Positions 45,227-55,253 of a DNA stretch of 64,000 nucleotides are shown one piece after another. Source of the stretch: Ryuthela nishihirai (Eukaryota > Arthropoda > Arachnida > Araneae > Heptathelidae); assembly GCA_038380435.1 (NCBI GenBank), contig JAWZYU010000018.1, positions 51,051,751 to 51,115,750 of the forward strand, given 5' to 3'. The translations under genes were made by a program, and so were the position numbers. Numbering within the stretch: the stretch's first letter is position 1; the number at the start of each line of letters is the position of its first letter. The notes beneath the pieces are model-generated. The model was not told where the DNA came from. It was given only the letters and a program-made list of their open reading frames with translations, and did no database searches.

Positions 45227-46450
45227 GTGGATAATCCTAATCAGAGGCCATCGCAGGTACCTGAACCTTACTTAGCTAGTTGGGCATCGTCAAGCCTAAA
45301 CTGGAGTAATGTGTCTCAGGCAGGCCATGTGGCTCTTGAAAAAGTTCACTTGAAAAGGTGGTGCCTGAAGTTCCTACCAGCAACGGTGACTTCAACCTTT
45401 AGGGGAGGAGGAACCGGTCTTTGCCCCATGCTTGCGATCAGGGGGCTGTTTGATATTGTTGGCCATATCAATCTCAATAAACCTAATTTCTTTAAAAATC
45501 CTACTAATCATTTTCTCTCTGCAGGAACGTAGAACGTGAGGACATTACATAGAGATTATTCTCCTGATGTCCTCACGCAGGAATTCCAGCGCTATAACCT
45601 AGATATTCTAGGCTTGCAAGAGACCAGATGGACCGGTAAAGGTGAGATACTTAAAAATAACTTTAAATTTCTCTTTACAGGGAGGGAGGATGGAAAGCAT
45701 CACCAAGGCGTGGGTCTGCTACTCAGCAGACATGCTAGTGATGCTCTTCCAGGATATGAGTGCATTAATGAAAGGTTTTTTACAGCAAAATTTCAGACAA
45801 GCATTAAAGACTTGAATGTTATCTGCTGTAATGCCTCCATTGAGGATGCTGATGAGGATCAGAAGAATAGGTTTTACGGACAATTTCAGGATATTTTGAA
45901 TTCTGTCAAGAAAGGAGATATTACCCTTGTTCTCGGTGACTTCAATGCCAACGTTGGTACTGACTCTGACCTTTGGGGAGGGTTGATAGGCCCTTTTGGT
46001 ATTGGTAGCTGCAATGGCAATGGACAACGTCTCCTACAGGTAAGTAAACTCAATGGTTTCAGAATAACTAACACATATTACAAACACCGCGACATGCATA
46101 AATACAAATGGGTTTCACCTGATGGGCTGTATAGAAATATGGTTGACTATATATTAATTAACAGCAAATGGGCTAGTTCTGTTAGAAATACCAGGGCATA
46201 TAGGGGAGCTGAAATTGGATCTGATCATTACCTTGTTAAAAGTGTCTTGCAACTTAAACTTAAAAAGTGTTGTGTTAAATTTAAAAAATTTACCTTTAAT
46301 ACTGAAGCTCTGAAAGACCCTGTTATAGCTAAAGCTTATCATGATAGGTTACTTAGTCATTATGACAGTCATGGTTTGCTTACTACTGAAGTTGAGGAAG
46401 AATGGGATCATTTTAAACAGGTTTTTTGGACACTAACAGTACTCTTTTAG
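45227..46450 (+). pseudogene. Copy G endonuclease with a single early stop
   Basis: 45227-45532 encodes the N-terminal extension (CPMLAIRGLFDIVG, FFKNPTNHFLSAGT) and ends at a TAG that replaces the Trp of the GTWNVRTL motif. The frame continues from 45536 for 304 codons: NVRTLHRDYS-equivalent, LGLQETRWTGKGEI, LNVICCNASIED, TLVLGDFNANVGTDSDLW, MVDYILINSKWASSVRNTRA and EIGSDHYLVKSVLQL. All catalytic residues (Asn, Glu, GDFN, SDH) are visible. A frameshift near 46430 ends it before the RT. Reading past the TAG is unlikely, so this is called a pseudogene. Confidence 0.85.
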
Positions 46451-46591
46451 GAAAAAAAGGAGCAGAAGAGACAGAATTATCTGACTGATAAGGCACTTGA
46501 GCTTATTTCAGAAAGAAAGAACTGCAGAAATGTCATTCATCAGTACCCTTCTAGTCCTAATAGAAAGGATTACAGAGAGCTTAATAAACGT

Positions 46592-48338
46592 GTGAAGGAT
46601 CAGTTAGCTACTGATAAAAATCTTTGGCTTGATGGCTTGGCTGACAAAGCTGAGGAAGCAGTTAGGCAGCACAACAGCACAGAGCTGTACCAGATAGTTA
46701 ATGTTTTATGTGGTAGAAAACGGACAGGTATACAAGGATTGCAGAATAAACAAGGTAAGGTTATAGAAGGTGAGGATTCTGTCATGGCTAGGAGGGCTGA
46801 GCATTTCAGTGATGTTCTAAACAATGTGGTTAGTTCTACTCCCATTGTTTGCAGGAGATAGATGCATTGGTGGCTTTGGTGGAAGATAGATGCATTGGTG
46901 GGAAGATAGATGCATTGGTGGCCCTATAACACAATCTGAAGTTATTTTGGCTGTTTCTAAACTTAAACTTCATAAATTCTCAGTGGTAGATGAAATTACA
47001 ATGAAATGCTTAGAGCTGGGAATGTTTCAGTTACCACTTGGATGACTGAAATTTTAATATCTTTTATGATAAAGGCATGGTTCCTAAAGATTTTACCAGA
47101 GCTATTATTATCCCTAATTTCAAAAAAGGTAATCGCAGTTCTTATGATAACTATAGGGGTATCAGCCTACTCTCTGTTCCAGGTAAAGTTCTTTCCATGA
47201 TTGTGCTTAATAGAATTAAGAATCTGGTTGACAGTCAATTGCGTGATGAGCAATGTGGATTCAGAAGTGGTAGGGGATGTGTGGATCAGATATTTTCTCT
47301 TAGGCAGATTCTTGAGAAATGTTTAGAGTTTCAGAAACCTTTGGTTGCTAGCTTTGTTGATTTCAAAAAGGCTTTCGACTCTGTTGATCGTCATAATTTG
47401 TGGTTGATTGTGAAATCATATGGTATACCAGACAAGTTAGTTAACATAATGAAAGCTCTCTATAATAACACTGAGTCGTGTGTGAGAGTTGGTAAGGCTT
47501 GTAGCAATTGGTTTAGCATTACATCTGGTGTTCGACAAGGGTGCATTTTGTCTCCTTTTCTCTTTAGTTTGGTTATTGATTATGTTATGCGAAATTCACT
47601 TCAAGGGAAAGATTTTGGACTTAAATGGTCTGGAGATACGAAAATTTCTGATTTAGATTATGCTGATGATTTAGCCCTTTTGGCAAATGATATTGATGAG
47701 ATGAACTCTTTCATTCAGGCTGTTAAGAGTAGGTTTGGTTATAAACAGAGAGAAAACTAAAGTGATGAAAATTGGTCAGGCAGGTTGTTATTCAGTTCAT
47801 CTGAATGGTTGCAGTCTTGAGCAGGTGTCACAATTTAATTACCTTGGGAGCTATGTAACAGAAACTGGTGATGTGCAGCATGAGATTAACAGACGATCAG
47901 GGATTGTTGCCGGGACTTTTAAGAATCTATGGAGATGTGGAGAAATAGGCGTATTCACCTCAAGACTAAAATTAGATTGTATGATAGTTTGGTTCTTTTA
48001 GGGTTAATTATGGTAGTGAAACTTGGACGTTGTGTAAACAAGATAACAGGAAACTAAATGCTTTTGATTCTAGATGCTTACGTAGTATCTTGGGTATTCG
48101 GTGGTTTAACTTTGTAACTAATGATGAGGTTAGGCAAAGGAGTTTGCAATATCCTTTAAGCAGCATATTGTGCAGAGAGAGAGTCCGCTGGTTTGGCCAT
48201 GTTGCCCGTATGGATAATTATAGATTGGCGAATAGGGTTATGAACAGTGTGCCTAGAGGCCTCAGAAGGAAGGGGAGACCTAGGATGTGGGGGGCAGACA
48301 ATGTCAAACAGGTCCTTGTTAGAATTGGTTTGCAGTAG
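46592..48338 (+). pseudogene. Copy G reverse transcriptase, three frameshifts
   Basis: 46592-46861 (LATDKNLWLDGLADKAEE, IVNVLCGRKRTGIQGL), 47077-47760 (NYRGISLLSVPGKVL, GFRSGRGCVDQIF, FVDFKKAFDSVDR, SGVRQGCILSPFLFSLV, LDYADDLALLANDI), 47735-48001 (FNYLGSYVTETGDVQHEI) and 48030-48338 (CKQDNRKLNAFDSRCL, RWFGHVARMDNYRLANRV). YADD is intact. Breaks: a tandem expansion at 46850-46925, an overlap shift at 47735-47760 and a shift at about 48000. The stop at 48338 cuts the last 25 or so residues seen in copy D. Confidence 0.85.
46850..46925. repeat. Local triplication in copy G RT
   Basis: GATAGATGCATTGGTGG occurs three times with GGAA(G) spacers where copies A, B and D have one GATG(A/G)ATGCATTGGTGG. 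The expansion breaks the frame between the CRR and GPITQSEVILA regions. Confidence 0.85.
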
Positions 48339-48443
48339 CTGAATGCAGCAGATGTAGCTCAGGACAGATATACTTGGAGAATTAAACTGCACGGTCTGGT
48401 TGGACCTCCGTAGCCCATGGCTGCTTGATGATGATGATGATGA

Positions 48444-48901
48444 TTCCATATTAGCTTTTTTTCTAGTAAAATCTAGTTTTTTTTTTAGAAGCTGTGTAGT
48501 TAGAAAATTTTTCAAACTATTTATGGCTTGAAATTTGGCTTTTCTTTTTAATCAAAAGCCGTCGCGTTGCCAATTGGTTAGCGTGCTTGGTTACTGGCGA
48601 GATCAGCGCTGGCGATTCTATTTACTGGCACCAGGTATAATTTGTAAAAAGTAGAAATTCACGAGAAACCTGTGTAGAGAATGGTAATCCTCTGGAAGGG
48701 TTATTTGTTGTATATCTTGACAAAGGAATAAATTGTTATTGTTACTTAGGTAAAGTGGTTCGAGTCTCATTTAACCAAGTTACCAGAAAGGAGTAATATT
48801 TAGACAAATTCGTGTAAAATATGTATATGCCGCCAAGTCCGGTACTGCATACTACACGGCAGTTTAGTTTACCACATCCTTTGGCGTCAGGAGTAGGATC
48901 A
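48444..48901. repeat. Dispersed repeat of unknown class (pair with 55655-56095)
   Basis: 48615-48860 aligns with 55655-55765 plus 55975-56095: shared GCCAGGTATAA, GTAGAAATTC(A/G)CGAG(A/G)AACC, TCTGGAAGGGTTATTTG, GTATATCTTGACAAAG, ACCAG(A/G)AAGGAGTAATATTTAG and TACTGC(A/C)TAC. SINE-2 copy f is inserted in the other member. 48573-48605 also resembles a SINE-2 head. It may be an LTR fragment of the Gypsy-like relic that follows, but no boundary signals were found. Confidence 0.6.
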
Positions 48902-49006
48902 ATCAGTTTTAACAAGGCATACACGTGATACCTTTGGTCGACTTGGAACAAAGAATCTTTTGTTGAATGTGCACCGTGTTCGTCAAGTGGAAATAAAACG
49001 TCAAGT
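48902..49006 (+). pseudogene. Possible integrase C-terminal fragment of a Gypsy element
   Basis: One open frame reads RDTFGRLGTKNLLLNVHRVR then QVEIKRQVLEF, resembling the end of Gypsy integrases where a loop precedes VNVHRVR or NIDRLK. It abuts the DD41D transposon, which may have inserted into it. Similarity is by eye and short. Confidence 0.3.
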
Positions 49007-50412
49007 CCTTGAATTCATGGCCCAAACGCGAGGGAATGGTAATACACACCGAACCCACCAATATTCGTCATAGAATATGTGACTGCAAACGAAGCTCGGT
49101 GCCGGTAGGCGGCACGGCTTAAAAGCACTGGATCGGCCAAACCCCAGCTTTCTCAGCGTCGACCGGACACGAGATGGAACAGTTTACGAACACAGAGAAA
49201 GCCTATATGCACCTGATGTACGGCGTAGCAGAGGGCAATGGTAGAGAGGTGCAAAGACTCTACCGTGAGCGATATCCTATGCGCCGTGTGCCCGACCATG
49301 AAATGTTTGCGCGACTGCAGCACCAACTGTCTGAGGCAGGCACCTTCCACGTCAGTTGACATGATGCCAGGCCAGCACAGACGGTCAGAACGCCAGCTAT
49401 GAGTGAGGACATCTTGCATATGGTGACAGAAAACCCAAGTACAAGCACGCGATCCACCGCCCGCAGCCTGGATGTGCATCAGAACAGTGTCTGGCGAGTA
49501 CTGCAGGAAGAAGGGCTACACCCCTATCACTTGCAGCGAGTGCAGGCATTGACAGCTGTTGATTATCCCCTGCCCATGGCTTTCACCCAGTGGTTCCCGC
49601 AAAAAAGTGCTGCACATCCCAATTTCCCCGCGTATGTGCTCTTTAAGGATGAATCAACATTCTCACGTAAAGGCGTAGTGAATGTAAGCATAATGCGCAT
49701 CTGTGGATGACCCAGAACCCCCATGGAGCATGTCCAAATTCGAACCACCAACGGTTCGCTGTAAATGTCTGGGCAAGGATCGTGCATGACTACTTAATTG
49801 GACCCTATCTACTGCCAGATCACCTCGATGGGCAAACGTACCCCATTTTTCTGCAACAGGTTTTACTGAAATTGCTTCAGGAAGTTCCAGACGCAATCCG
49901 CGCCCGTATGTGGTTCCAGCACGATGGGGCACCTGCCCATTTCAGCATGGACGTGTGTCAGCATCTTCATACCACATTTGGGAACCGATGGATTGGGCGC
50001 TGTGGTCCCATCTCGTGGCCCTCGAGATCGCCCGATCTTTCTTGTATCGATTTCTTTCTGTGGGGACATTTGAAGAGTGTCATGTACGAGACGCCCGTGC
50101 AGTCCACAGAGGATCTGGTAGCCCGACTGTCCGTCGCAGCCGCCGATGTGCGCGACAAGTCCAGTGTGTACCAGCAGGTACGCTAATCACTACTCCGCCG
50201 TTGTGCCGCCTGTATCAACGTTGGTGGACGGATGTTTGAGCATTTGCTGTAATGATCTCCAATAAATGTCACTCTGGAAACCTCTGTGTCTGTCCTTCAT
50301 CTCCGACTCCTCACTGCGTTTGTGGCTGCATATTCTATAACGAATATTGGTGAGTTCGGTGTGTACTACCAGCCCCTCACGTTTGGGCCATGAATTCAGG
50401 GACACCCTGTAG
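49007..50412 (+). mobile_element. DD41D mariner-like transposon
   Basis: Long terminal inverted repeats: the left end (49007-49090) reads GAATTCATGGCCCAAACG..., ACACACCGAACCCACCAATA; the right end (about 50330-50412) is its inverse with GGACACCCTGTAG as the outermost bases. The outer 10 or so bases of the left end are lost or altered. The repeats extend at least 70 bp with several mismatches. It sits within the Gypsy-like relic (fragments on both sides). Confidence 0.85.
49174..50186 (+). pseudogene. DD41D transposase with DUF4817-type N-terminus, three fragments
   Basis: Piece 1 (49174-49359) has FTNTEKAYMHLMYGVAEGNG and RRVPDHEMFARLQHQL, the DUF4817-type N-terminal helix region. Piece 2 (49399-49710) has TENPSTSTRSTARSLDVHQN, an HTH, and VLFKDESTFSRKG with the first catalytic Asp. 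Piece 3 (49707-50186) has FAVNVWARIVHDYLIGPYLL, WFQHDGAPAHFSMDV with the second Asp and SRSPDLSCIDFFLWGHLKS with the third. Counting the residues between the second and third Asp gives 41, the DD41D spacing. Two frame changes (about 49365, 49708) break an otherwise well preserved protein. Confidence 0.85.
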
Positions 50413-50469
50413 AGTCATCGCATCTCGGAAGCTCCTGGTCCGCAAGGTAAGGCTAGTTTAGTACTATAT

Positions 50470-50960
50470 TTGTTTTTCCTGTTTTTATTTTCTGTACGGG
50501 AGGCGAAAGTAACTGGACAGATGGATAATCTCACTTTACAGTCAAATACAACACCTTGGGATGAGTTAGGTACAGAGGGAGGTGACTTATTTATGACAGA
50601 TTCAGCAGAGGACGCGATGGCTGAGGTTAATCTTTTTCTAATTCCTAGGTCGGTATCAGGTTTATTACCCGGAAGTGTAGCAGCAGCACTCCAATTACAG
50701 ATTGAGCTAGCAAAGCTACAGGCTAAGGGAAGGGCACTGGAAAGAAATCACAAACTTCAAATGGCAGAGATCTGAGCGACTCAGGTAGAAGGCCTGCATT
50801 TGAGACGCCTGTCTGTGTCGTCCGAATCGGATACAGGAATGAGGGAAATCAAGAGGATTCAACGATATTCCCAATTCCTGAGGGAAGCACTCTCGAAACC
50901 CCCAACAGATCCAGGGGAGCGAACATCATTTTTCAAAGAAGTGGAGGCGGTTTTTGAAAC
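50470..50960 (+). pseudogene. Gag N-terminal region
   Basis: Two frames: 50470-50775 (MDNLTLQSNTTPWDEL, QIELAKLQAKGRALERNHKL, a possible coiled coil) and from 50800 (LSVSSESDTGMREIKRIQRY, SQFLREALSKPPTDPGE, FFKEVEAVFET). The last block matches the start of arthropod Gypsy gag core (PTDPGE..FF..VE..F). A TGA at 50773 separates the frames. A second fragment of the same sequence is inverted at 55455-55570. Confidence 0.65.
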
Positions 50961-52233
50961 TAAACCCCCAACAGATCCAGGGGGAGCGAACATCATTTTT
51001 CAAAGAAGTGGAGACGGTTTTTCAAACTCAACCCCCAACAGATCCAGGGGAAGCAAACATCATTTTTCAAAGAAGTGGAAGCGGTTTTTGAAACTAAACC
51101 CCCAACAGATCCAGGGGGGCGAACATCATTTTTTCAAAGAAGTGGAGGCGGTTTTTCAAACTCAACCCCCAACAGATCCAGGGGGAGCGAACATCATTTT
51201 TCAAAGAAGTGGAGGTGGTTTTTGAAACTAAACCCCCAACAGATCCAGGGGGAGCGAACATCATTTTTCAAAGAAGTGGAGACGGTTTTTCAAACTCAAC
51301 CCCCAACAGATCAAGGGGAAGCAAACATCATTTTTCAAAGAAGTGGAAGCGGTTTTTGAAACTAAACCCCCAACAGATCCAGGGGGGCGAACATCATTTT
51401 TTCAAAGAAGTGGAGGCGGTTTTTCAAACTCAACCCCCAACAGATCCAGGGGGAGCGAACATCATTTTTCAAAGAAGTGGAGGTGGTTTTTGAAACTAAA
51501 CCCCCAACAGATCCAGGGGGAGCGAACATCATTTTTCAAAGAAGTGGAGACGGTTTTTCAAACTCAACCCCCAACAGATCCAGGGGAAGCAAACATCATT
51601 TTTCAAAGAAGTGGAAGCGGTTTTTGAAACTAAACCCCCAACAGATCCAGGGGGGCGAACATCATTTTTTCAAAGAAGTGGAGGCGGTTTTTCAAACTCA
51701 ACCCCCAACAGATCCAGGGGGAGCGAACATCATTTTTCAAAGAAGTGGAGGTGGTTTTTGAAACTAAACCCCCAACGGATCCAGGGGGAGCGAACATCAT
51801 TTTTCAAAGAAGTGGAGGCGGTTTTTGAAACTAAACCCCCAACAGATCCAGGGGGGCGAACATCATTTTTTCAAAGAAGTGGAGGCGGTTTTTCAAACTC
51901 AACCCCCAACAGATCCAGGGGGAGCGAACATCATTTTTCAAAGAAGTGGAGGTGGTTTTTGAAACTAAACCCCCAACAGATCCAGGGGGAGCGAACATCA
52001 TTTTTCAAAGAAGTGGAGACTGTTTTTCAAACTCAACCCCCAACAGATCAAGGGGGGAGCGAACATCATTATTCAAAGAAGTGGAGACGGTTTTTCAAAC
52101 TCAACCCCCAACAGATCCAGGGGGGAGCGAACATCATTTTTCAAAGAAGTGCGGGCGGTTTTTGAAACTCAACCCCCAACAGATCCAGGGGGGAGCGAAC
52201 ATCATTTTTCAAAGAAGTGGAGGCGGTTTTTGA
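50899..52233. repeat. 67-bp minisatellite derived from gag, 268-bp higher-order period
   Basis: Unit starts CCCCCAACAGATCCAGG recur at 50899, 50965, 51032, 51099, 51166, 51233 and onward, spaced 66-68 bp, about 20 units. Two main variants alternate (TTTTTGAAACTAAA and TTTTTCAAACTCAA endings) and combine with AGCGAAC/AGCAAAC/GGCGAAC variants into a four-unit period of 268 bp, visible as identical segments at 51075, 51343 and 51611. Because 67 is not a multiple of three, a ribosome would read successive units in different frames; the longest open run is 184 codons (51611-52165). Confidence 0.95.
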
Positions 52234-52427
52234 ACTCACGATATACCAACAGATTATCGTGCAGTCTTTTGACCTCCATACTCTGAGAGCGGCTACGTCC
52301 GGTGTTGACGAGTCTCACTCCCGAGGAAGAGAAGCAGGATCTGGCAGCGAGAAAAGCAGGGAAGGATTATTTTAAGTTAAACTTAACCGTGCTCCGCGCG
52401 AGCAGACTCTCGATACCTGGAATACAG

Positions 52428-52655
52428 TCGCTCAAAAAAAAACTGAAAACTATGGTTGATTACAGAATTATAAAATAATAATAAAATAAATAAATAAATT
52501 ATAATTTAAGTAATTATAAAATAGAAAAAATATCTGGCAACGTTTTTTTTAGAAATTAGTGATCTGGCAACTTTCGTGCCAGGTCACTAATTTCTAAAAA
52601 ATTCGTTGCCAGATATTTTTCCTGAATTCTGTAATCAACCATAGCGTTCGGATAT
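52428..52655. mobile_element. Tc1/mariner-type MITE, copy 4 (right end lost)
   Basis: Left terminus TACAGTCGCTCAAAAAAAAA at 52428, inner arms GGTTGATTACAGAATT and AATTCTGTAATCAACC, GATCTGGCAAC and its inverse. The right terminus stops at GTTCGGATA and is replaced by the inverted gag segment at 52656. An AATA/AAATAA-rich expansion at 52465-52525 is not found in the other copies. Confidence 0.83.
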
Positions 52656-53098
52656 CGAGATGGCTCCTCCCGCCTCTGGTTATCGCGCACTGGGTGACTG
52701 TGGCTATCGGCATGAATCTCGATTAATTCAGCTAACCCTTGCGGAGCTCTAACTCAGCTGTCTGCCTCTTTCTGCAAAACAAATCCTATAGTATAACTTG
52801 TTATTTGAGCGACTTTGCACCTGAAGCGATTTGATAGTGCAAAGGAGCTACGCACAGATTCTTGGTCTGGGTTCGGCTTCCGCCTCCAGGCAATCTTAGA
52901 CGAATATCTGGAGAATAGAAAAGTGATGGATATAGCAAAAAATTAAGAAATTATTTGTCCCGGATCGTATGAAAGAAAAGTTATCACCTGCTACGCGCGA
53001 GTTTGTTTTGCAGAAAGAGGCAGACAGCTGAGTTAGCTGAAATAATCGAGATTCATGCCGATAGCCACAGTCACCCAGTGCGCTAGGAGCCATCTCGA
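52656..53098. repeat. Inverted duplication of a gag segment
   Basis: The left arm 52656-52783 is the inverse of 53002-53098, sharing CGAGATGGCTCCT, CACTGGGTGACTGTGGCTAT, CGGCATGAATCTCGATTA and CTGCCTCTTTCTGCAAAACA. The left arm has two extra pieces (CCCGCCTCTGGTTAT and CCCTTGCGGAGCTCT). The right arm is in the coding position for gag, so the left arm is the added copy, placed exactly where the MITE lost its right end. Confidence 0.9.
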
Positions 53099-53629
53099 CA
53101 CGTGACCCCTGCGATGCACGTCGAGAGAGAGAGCCCCAGTGCTCGGGATCGATACCAGAAAGAATATCTTTTGGCACGATTTGCAAGGAGCGAATGTTTT
53201 GGATGCAGTTTGAAGGGTCATTTAAAGTGCTATTGTCCTAAGAAGGCCCAGATAATCTCAGAGGCCCAGGGTGTCAACTTTAAACGAGTAGAACCGGAAC
53301 AGCTTAACAGCAGTGGTGAAGCTATTTGTGCGCGAGTGACATCGTCGGCCTTTTTGCCTTCAGGATGAGAAAGAAAGTGCAGTTGCTGGTAAAATATTAG
53401 ACTTTCAAAGGTGGAAAAAGTGCACGTAATATGTGGCTCTGCAAGGTTAGAAGCGATTGTTGATTCTGGGTGCGAGATTAGCGTAATACCCTCCTGTGAT
53501 GTGCCACCAGAATTCCGAATGCCTTTTGGCAAAATTTCGCTATGGTCTGCTTTTGGGAAGCCAATTACTGCTTTCTTGATTAAGGTATTTATGCTCAAGA
53601 AGATGACTGAGGCTGGCGACACCGAGTAA
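52795..53629 (+). pseudogene. Gag core, zinc knuckle and retropepsin
   Basis: Conceptual reading: FDSAKELRTDSWSGFGFRLQ and AILDEYLENRKVMDIAK (52815-52945), KLFVPDRMKEKLSPATREFV (about 52950-53005), AELAEIIEIHADSHSHPVR after a 1-bp shift (about 53028-53085), then 53102-53368 with a CX2CX4HX4C knuckle (CFGCSLKGHLKCYC) and 53411-53629 with IVDSGCEISVIP, a DSG-type aspartic protease active site. Stops at 52947, 53033 and 53367 break it. The protein would package and process the element's RNA and polyprotein. Confidence 0.75.
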
Positions 53630-53735
53630 TCCTTAGGTCGCTATTACTTTTGTTGTATAGTATACAATCTTACAACCTCAGTTTTGCTAACTGGTGATGC
53701 ATTCAAAGCATTATGTTCCTGAGATCTGGCAGCGA

Positions 53736-54046
53736 GTTGGGTTGGGTTGTTTTACCTCTGAGCGGCACTTTTTTGCACACCATGGGCTAAATGGCTAGGT
53801 CATAGGGACCCCGAAGGCTCAGAGAAGGTTGGGGGAGGGAACAAACTGGAACAGCTGTTGGGAGACAGATGGTAGCCTCCCGTCAAGGCCATCCAGCGTG
53901 TTCTTTAACGTGCACAGGGTATGGCTCTCCCGCACACGGGACCACGGCTTAACGTCCCATCCGACGGACGGTCCCCTGTCGGTGCTGGACTCGAACCTGG
54001 GAACTGCAGATTACGAGCCTGGCGCGCTACCGACTGAGCCACCCCA
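53736..54046 (-). mobile_element. SINE-1 copy 5, internally deleted
   Basis: The 3' end (GTTGGGTTGTTTTACCTCTG) through the body to GACGGACGG joins directly to CCTGTCGGTGCTGGACTCGA, missing about 80 bp of body (GCGGCCTTTCC through CAACGCTGACC). The tRNA-like head is intact. No clear target-site duplication was found. Confidence 0.85.
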
Positions 54047-54389
54047 ACTGTGCCCTGACAGCTATCTGACCCAGACTGAGCCCTGACAGCGAGAGAAACA
54101 GGGAAACGTTGGGCTGAAGTGAAGCAGTGAGCGCGGAGCGCTTGGACGAAAACGAGGCTGTAGCAGCAGCTAGCGGTTTGTCTGCGCCCGGAAGTGACGC
54201 TACGGCTAGAATGCTATACTGGAGATATGCGATTTTGAGTGAAGGAGAGCTGAGAAATTCAGAAGGCAACTTGATGACGTCGCTATTAAGCAAACTTCAC
54301 GCGATCCACATTGCAGATATAATAATTTCCGTCATCGCGATCATTTCTGCGTCAGGCGCGAGAATTTTCCAAAAGCGCAAAGGTTCGAA

Positions 54390-54487
54390 GGTGGTCACTG
54401 GCGCTCAAGCGATGTCAGGTGGAACCAAAATACCAGAAGGGTAAGGAAAACGGGAGTACCGATGCCTTCAGCCGTTTGCCGGTCGAT
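54390..54487 (+). pseudogene. RNase H C-terminal fragment (Gypsy)
   Basis: One frame reads RRWSLALKRCQVEPKYQK, GKENGSTDAFSRLPVD and a stop, matching the RW..L..(Y)(D)...(Y)..GKEN..ADALSRLP pattern that ends Gypsy RNase H before integrase. Confidence 0.75.
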
Positions 54488-54490
54488 TAG

Positions 54491-54945
54491 GACAAGGAAT
54501 GGAGAGACAAACCACTTACACGCCGCCATTGGGAAAGAGGCTCCGGGTTCGACTCTGTCACTACTGGCCTTTAATGGGTGGAACTGCGAGTGTGTTGGAA
54601 GAGTTGGGACATTTTCAGCTACAGGTCCTCCCATGATGAAGGGATAGGAAGTATGACAGAACTTTATGCAGTCTCGAGAATCGTTTCTTGTGCACGTGTT
54701 TCATCAAGGCATGGTCACATGTCGGGTGGACTAAAGAATGTGAATACAGATAGTGCATTTGTTTTAGCTATAACCTTTTCAGACTATTGCATTTCATGTC
54801 ATGTTTTTTGTTTAAGTGATCAATGCACGACAGAGCGTCACGACGGACAAGAGGAAACATCTACCCCGGATCGTTCCTCAGCAGGGGGACTTGGAATTAA
54901 TATAGCACAGAGCAACTAAGCGAAATAAATCTTGATAGTGGGGGG
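54491..54945. other. Unassigned interval
   Basis: It may be degraded pol sequence of the preceding Gypsy relic, but no motif is visible in either strand. Confidence 0.4.
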
Positions 54946-54955
54946 GTCAGGATCG

Positions 54956-55243
54956 TTGTTTGGGTTGGGTTGTTTTACCTCTGAGCGGCACTTTTTTGCA
55001 CACCATGGGCTAAATGGCCAGGTCACATGGACCCCGAAGGCTCAGAGAAGGTTGGGGGAGGGGACCCACTGGAACAGCTGTTGGGAGACAGATGGTAGCC
55101 TCCCGTCAAGGCCATCCAGCGTGTTCTTTAACGTGCACAGGGTATGGCTTTCCCGCACATGGGGCCACGGCTTAACGTCCCATCCGACGGACGGCGACCT
55201 TTCCAAGCCCATCGGTGTCCCCTACTGACCGTGGCCAGGGCGG
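54956..55243 (-). mobile_element. SINE-1 copy 6, 5'-truncated
   Basis: The body and 3' end are present; the tRNA-like head is absent, with the sequence stopping at ACCGTGGCCAGGGCGG. GTCAGGATCG flanks it at 54946-54955 and 55244-55253, with GG preceding each, so the truncated copy inserted as such, as expected from incomplete reverse transcription. Confidence 0.92.
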
Positions 55244-55253
55244 GTCAGGATCG

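Larger units (their letters stand above)
44783..48443 (+). mobile_element. RTE-type retrotransposon, copy G (full length)
   Basis: The only plus-strand copy. It runs from GGTAGCTAGG (44783) through leader, endonuclease and RT to (GAT)n at 48427-48443, about 3.66 kb. The SAGT-type endonuclease start and the long leader block (45240-45400) align it with copy C rather than A, B and D. It has the best-preserved endonuclease of the window. Confidence 0.9.
50430..54490 (+). mobile_element. Ruined Ty3/Gypsy-type element (gag, protease and RNase H remnants)
   Basis: In order: a gag N-terminal part (50470-50960), a tandem array grown from gag (50899-52233), gag continuation (52300-52420), a MITE and an inverted gag duplicate (52428-52783), gag core (52795-53100), a CCHC knuckle (53102-53368), protease (53411-53629), then after SINE-1 a short RNase H end (54390-54487; GKENGSTDAFSRLPVD and stop). 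RT and integrase are missing. The order gag-PR-RNase H supports a Gypsy element with a large internal deletion. Confidence 0.75.

Noticed and set aside
50899..52233. CRISPR-like array or repeat protein gene
   Set aside because: Units are directly adjacent without unique spacers, and the 94-184 codon frames are the same DNA read in shifting frames.
52795..53629. Active gag-protease gene
   Set aside because: At least three stops or frame changes, no RT, and a large array in its 5' part.
54127..54444. 105-codon frame (MSAERLDENEAVAAASG...) as a host gene
   Set aside because: Lies between Gypsy fragments in a frame different from the RNase H end and shows no recognisable domain.
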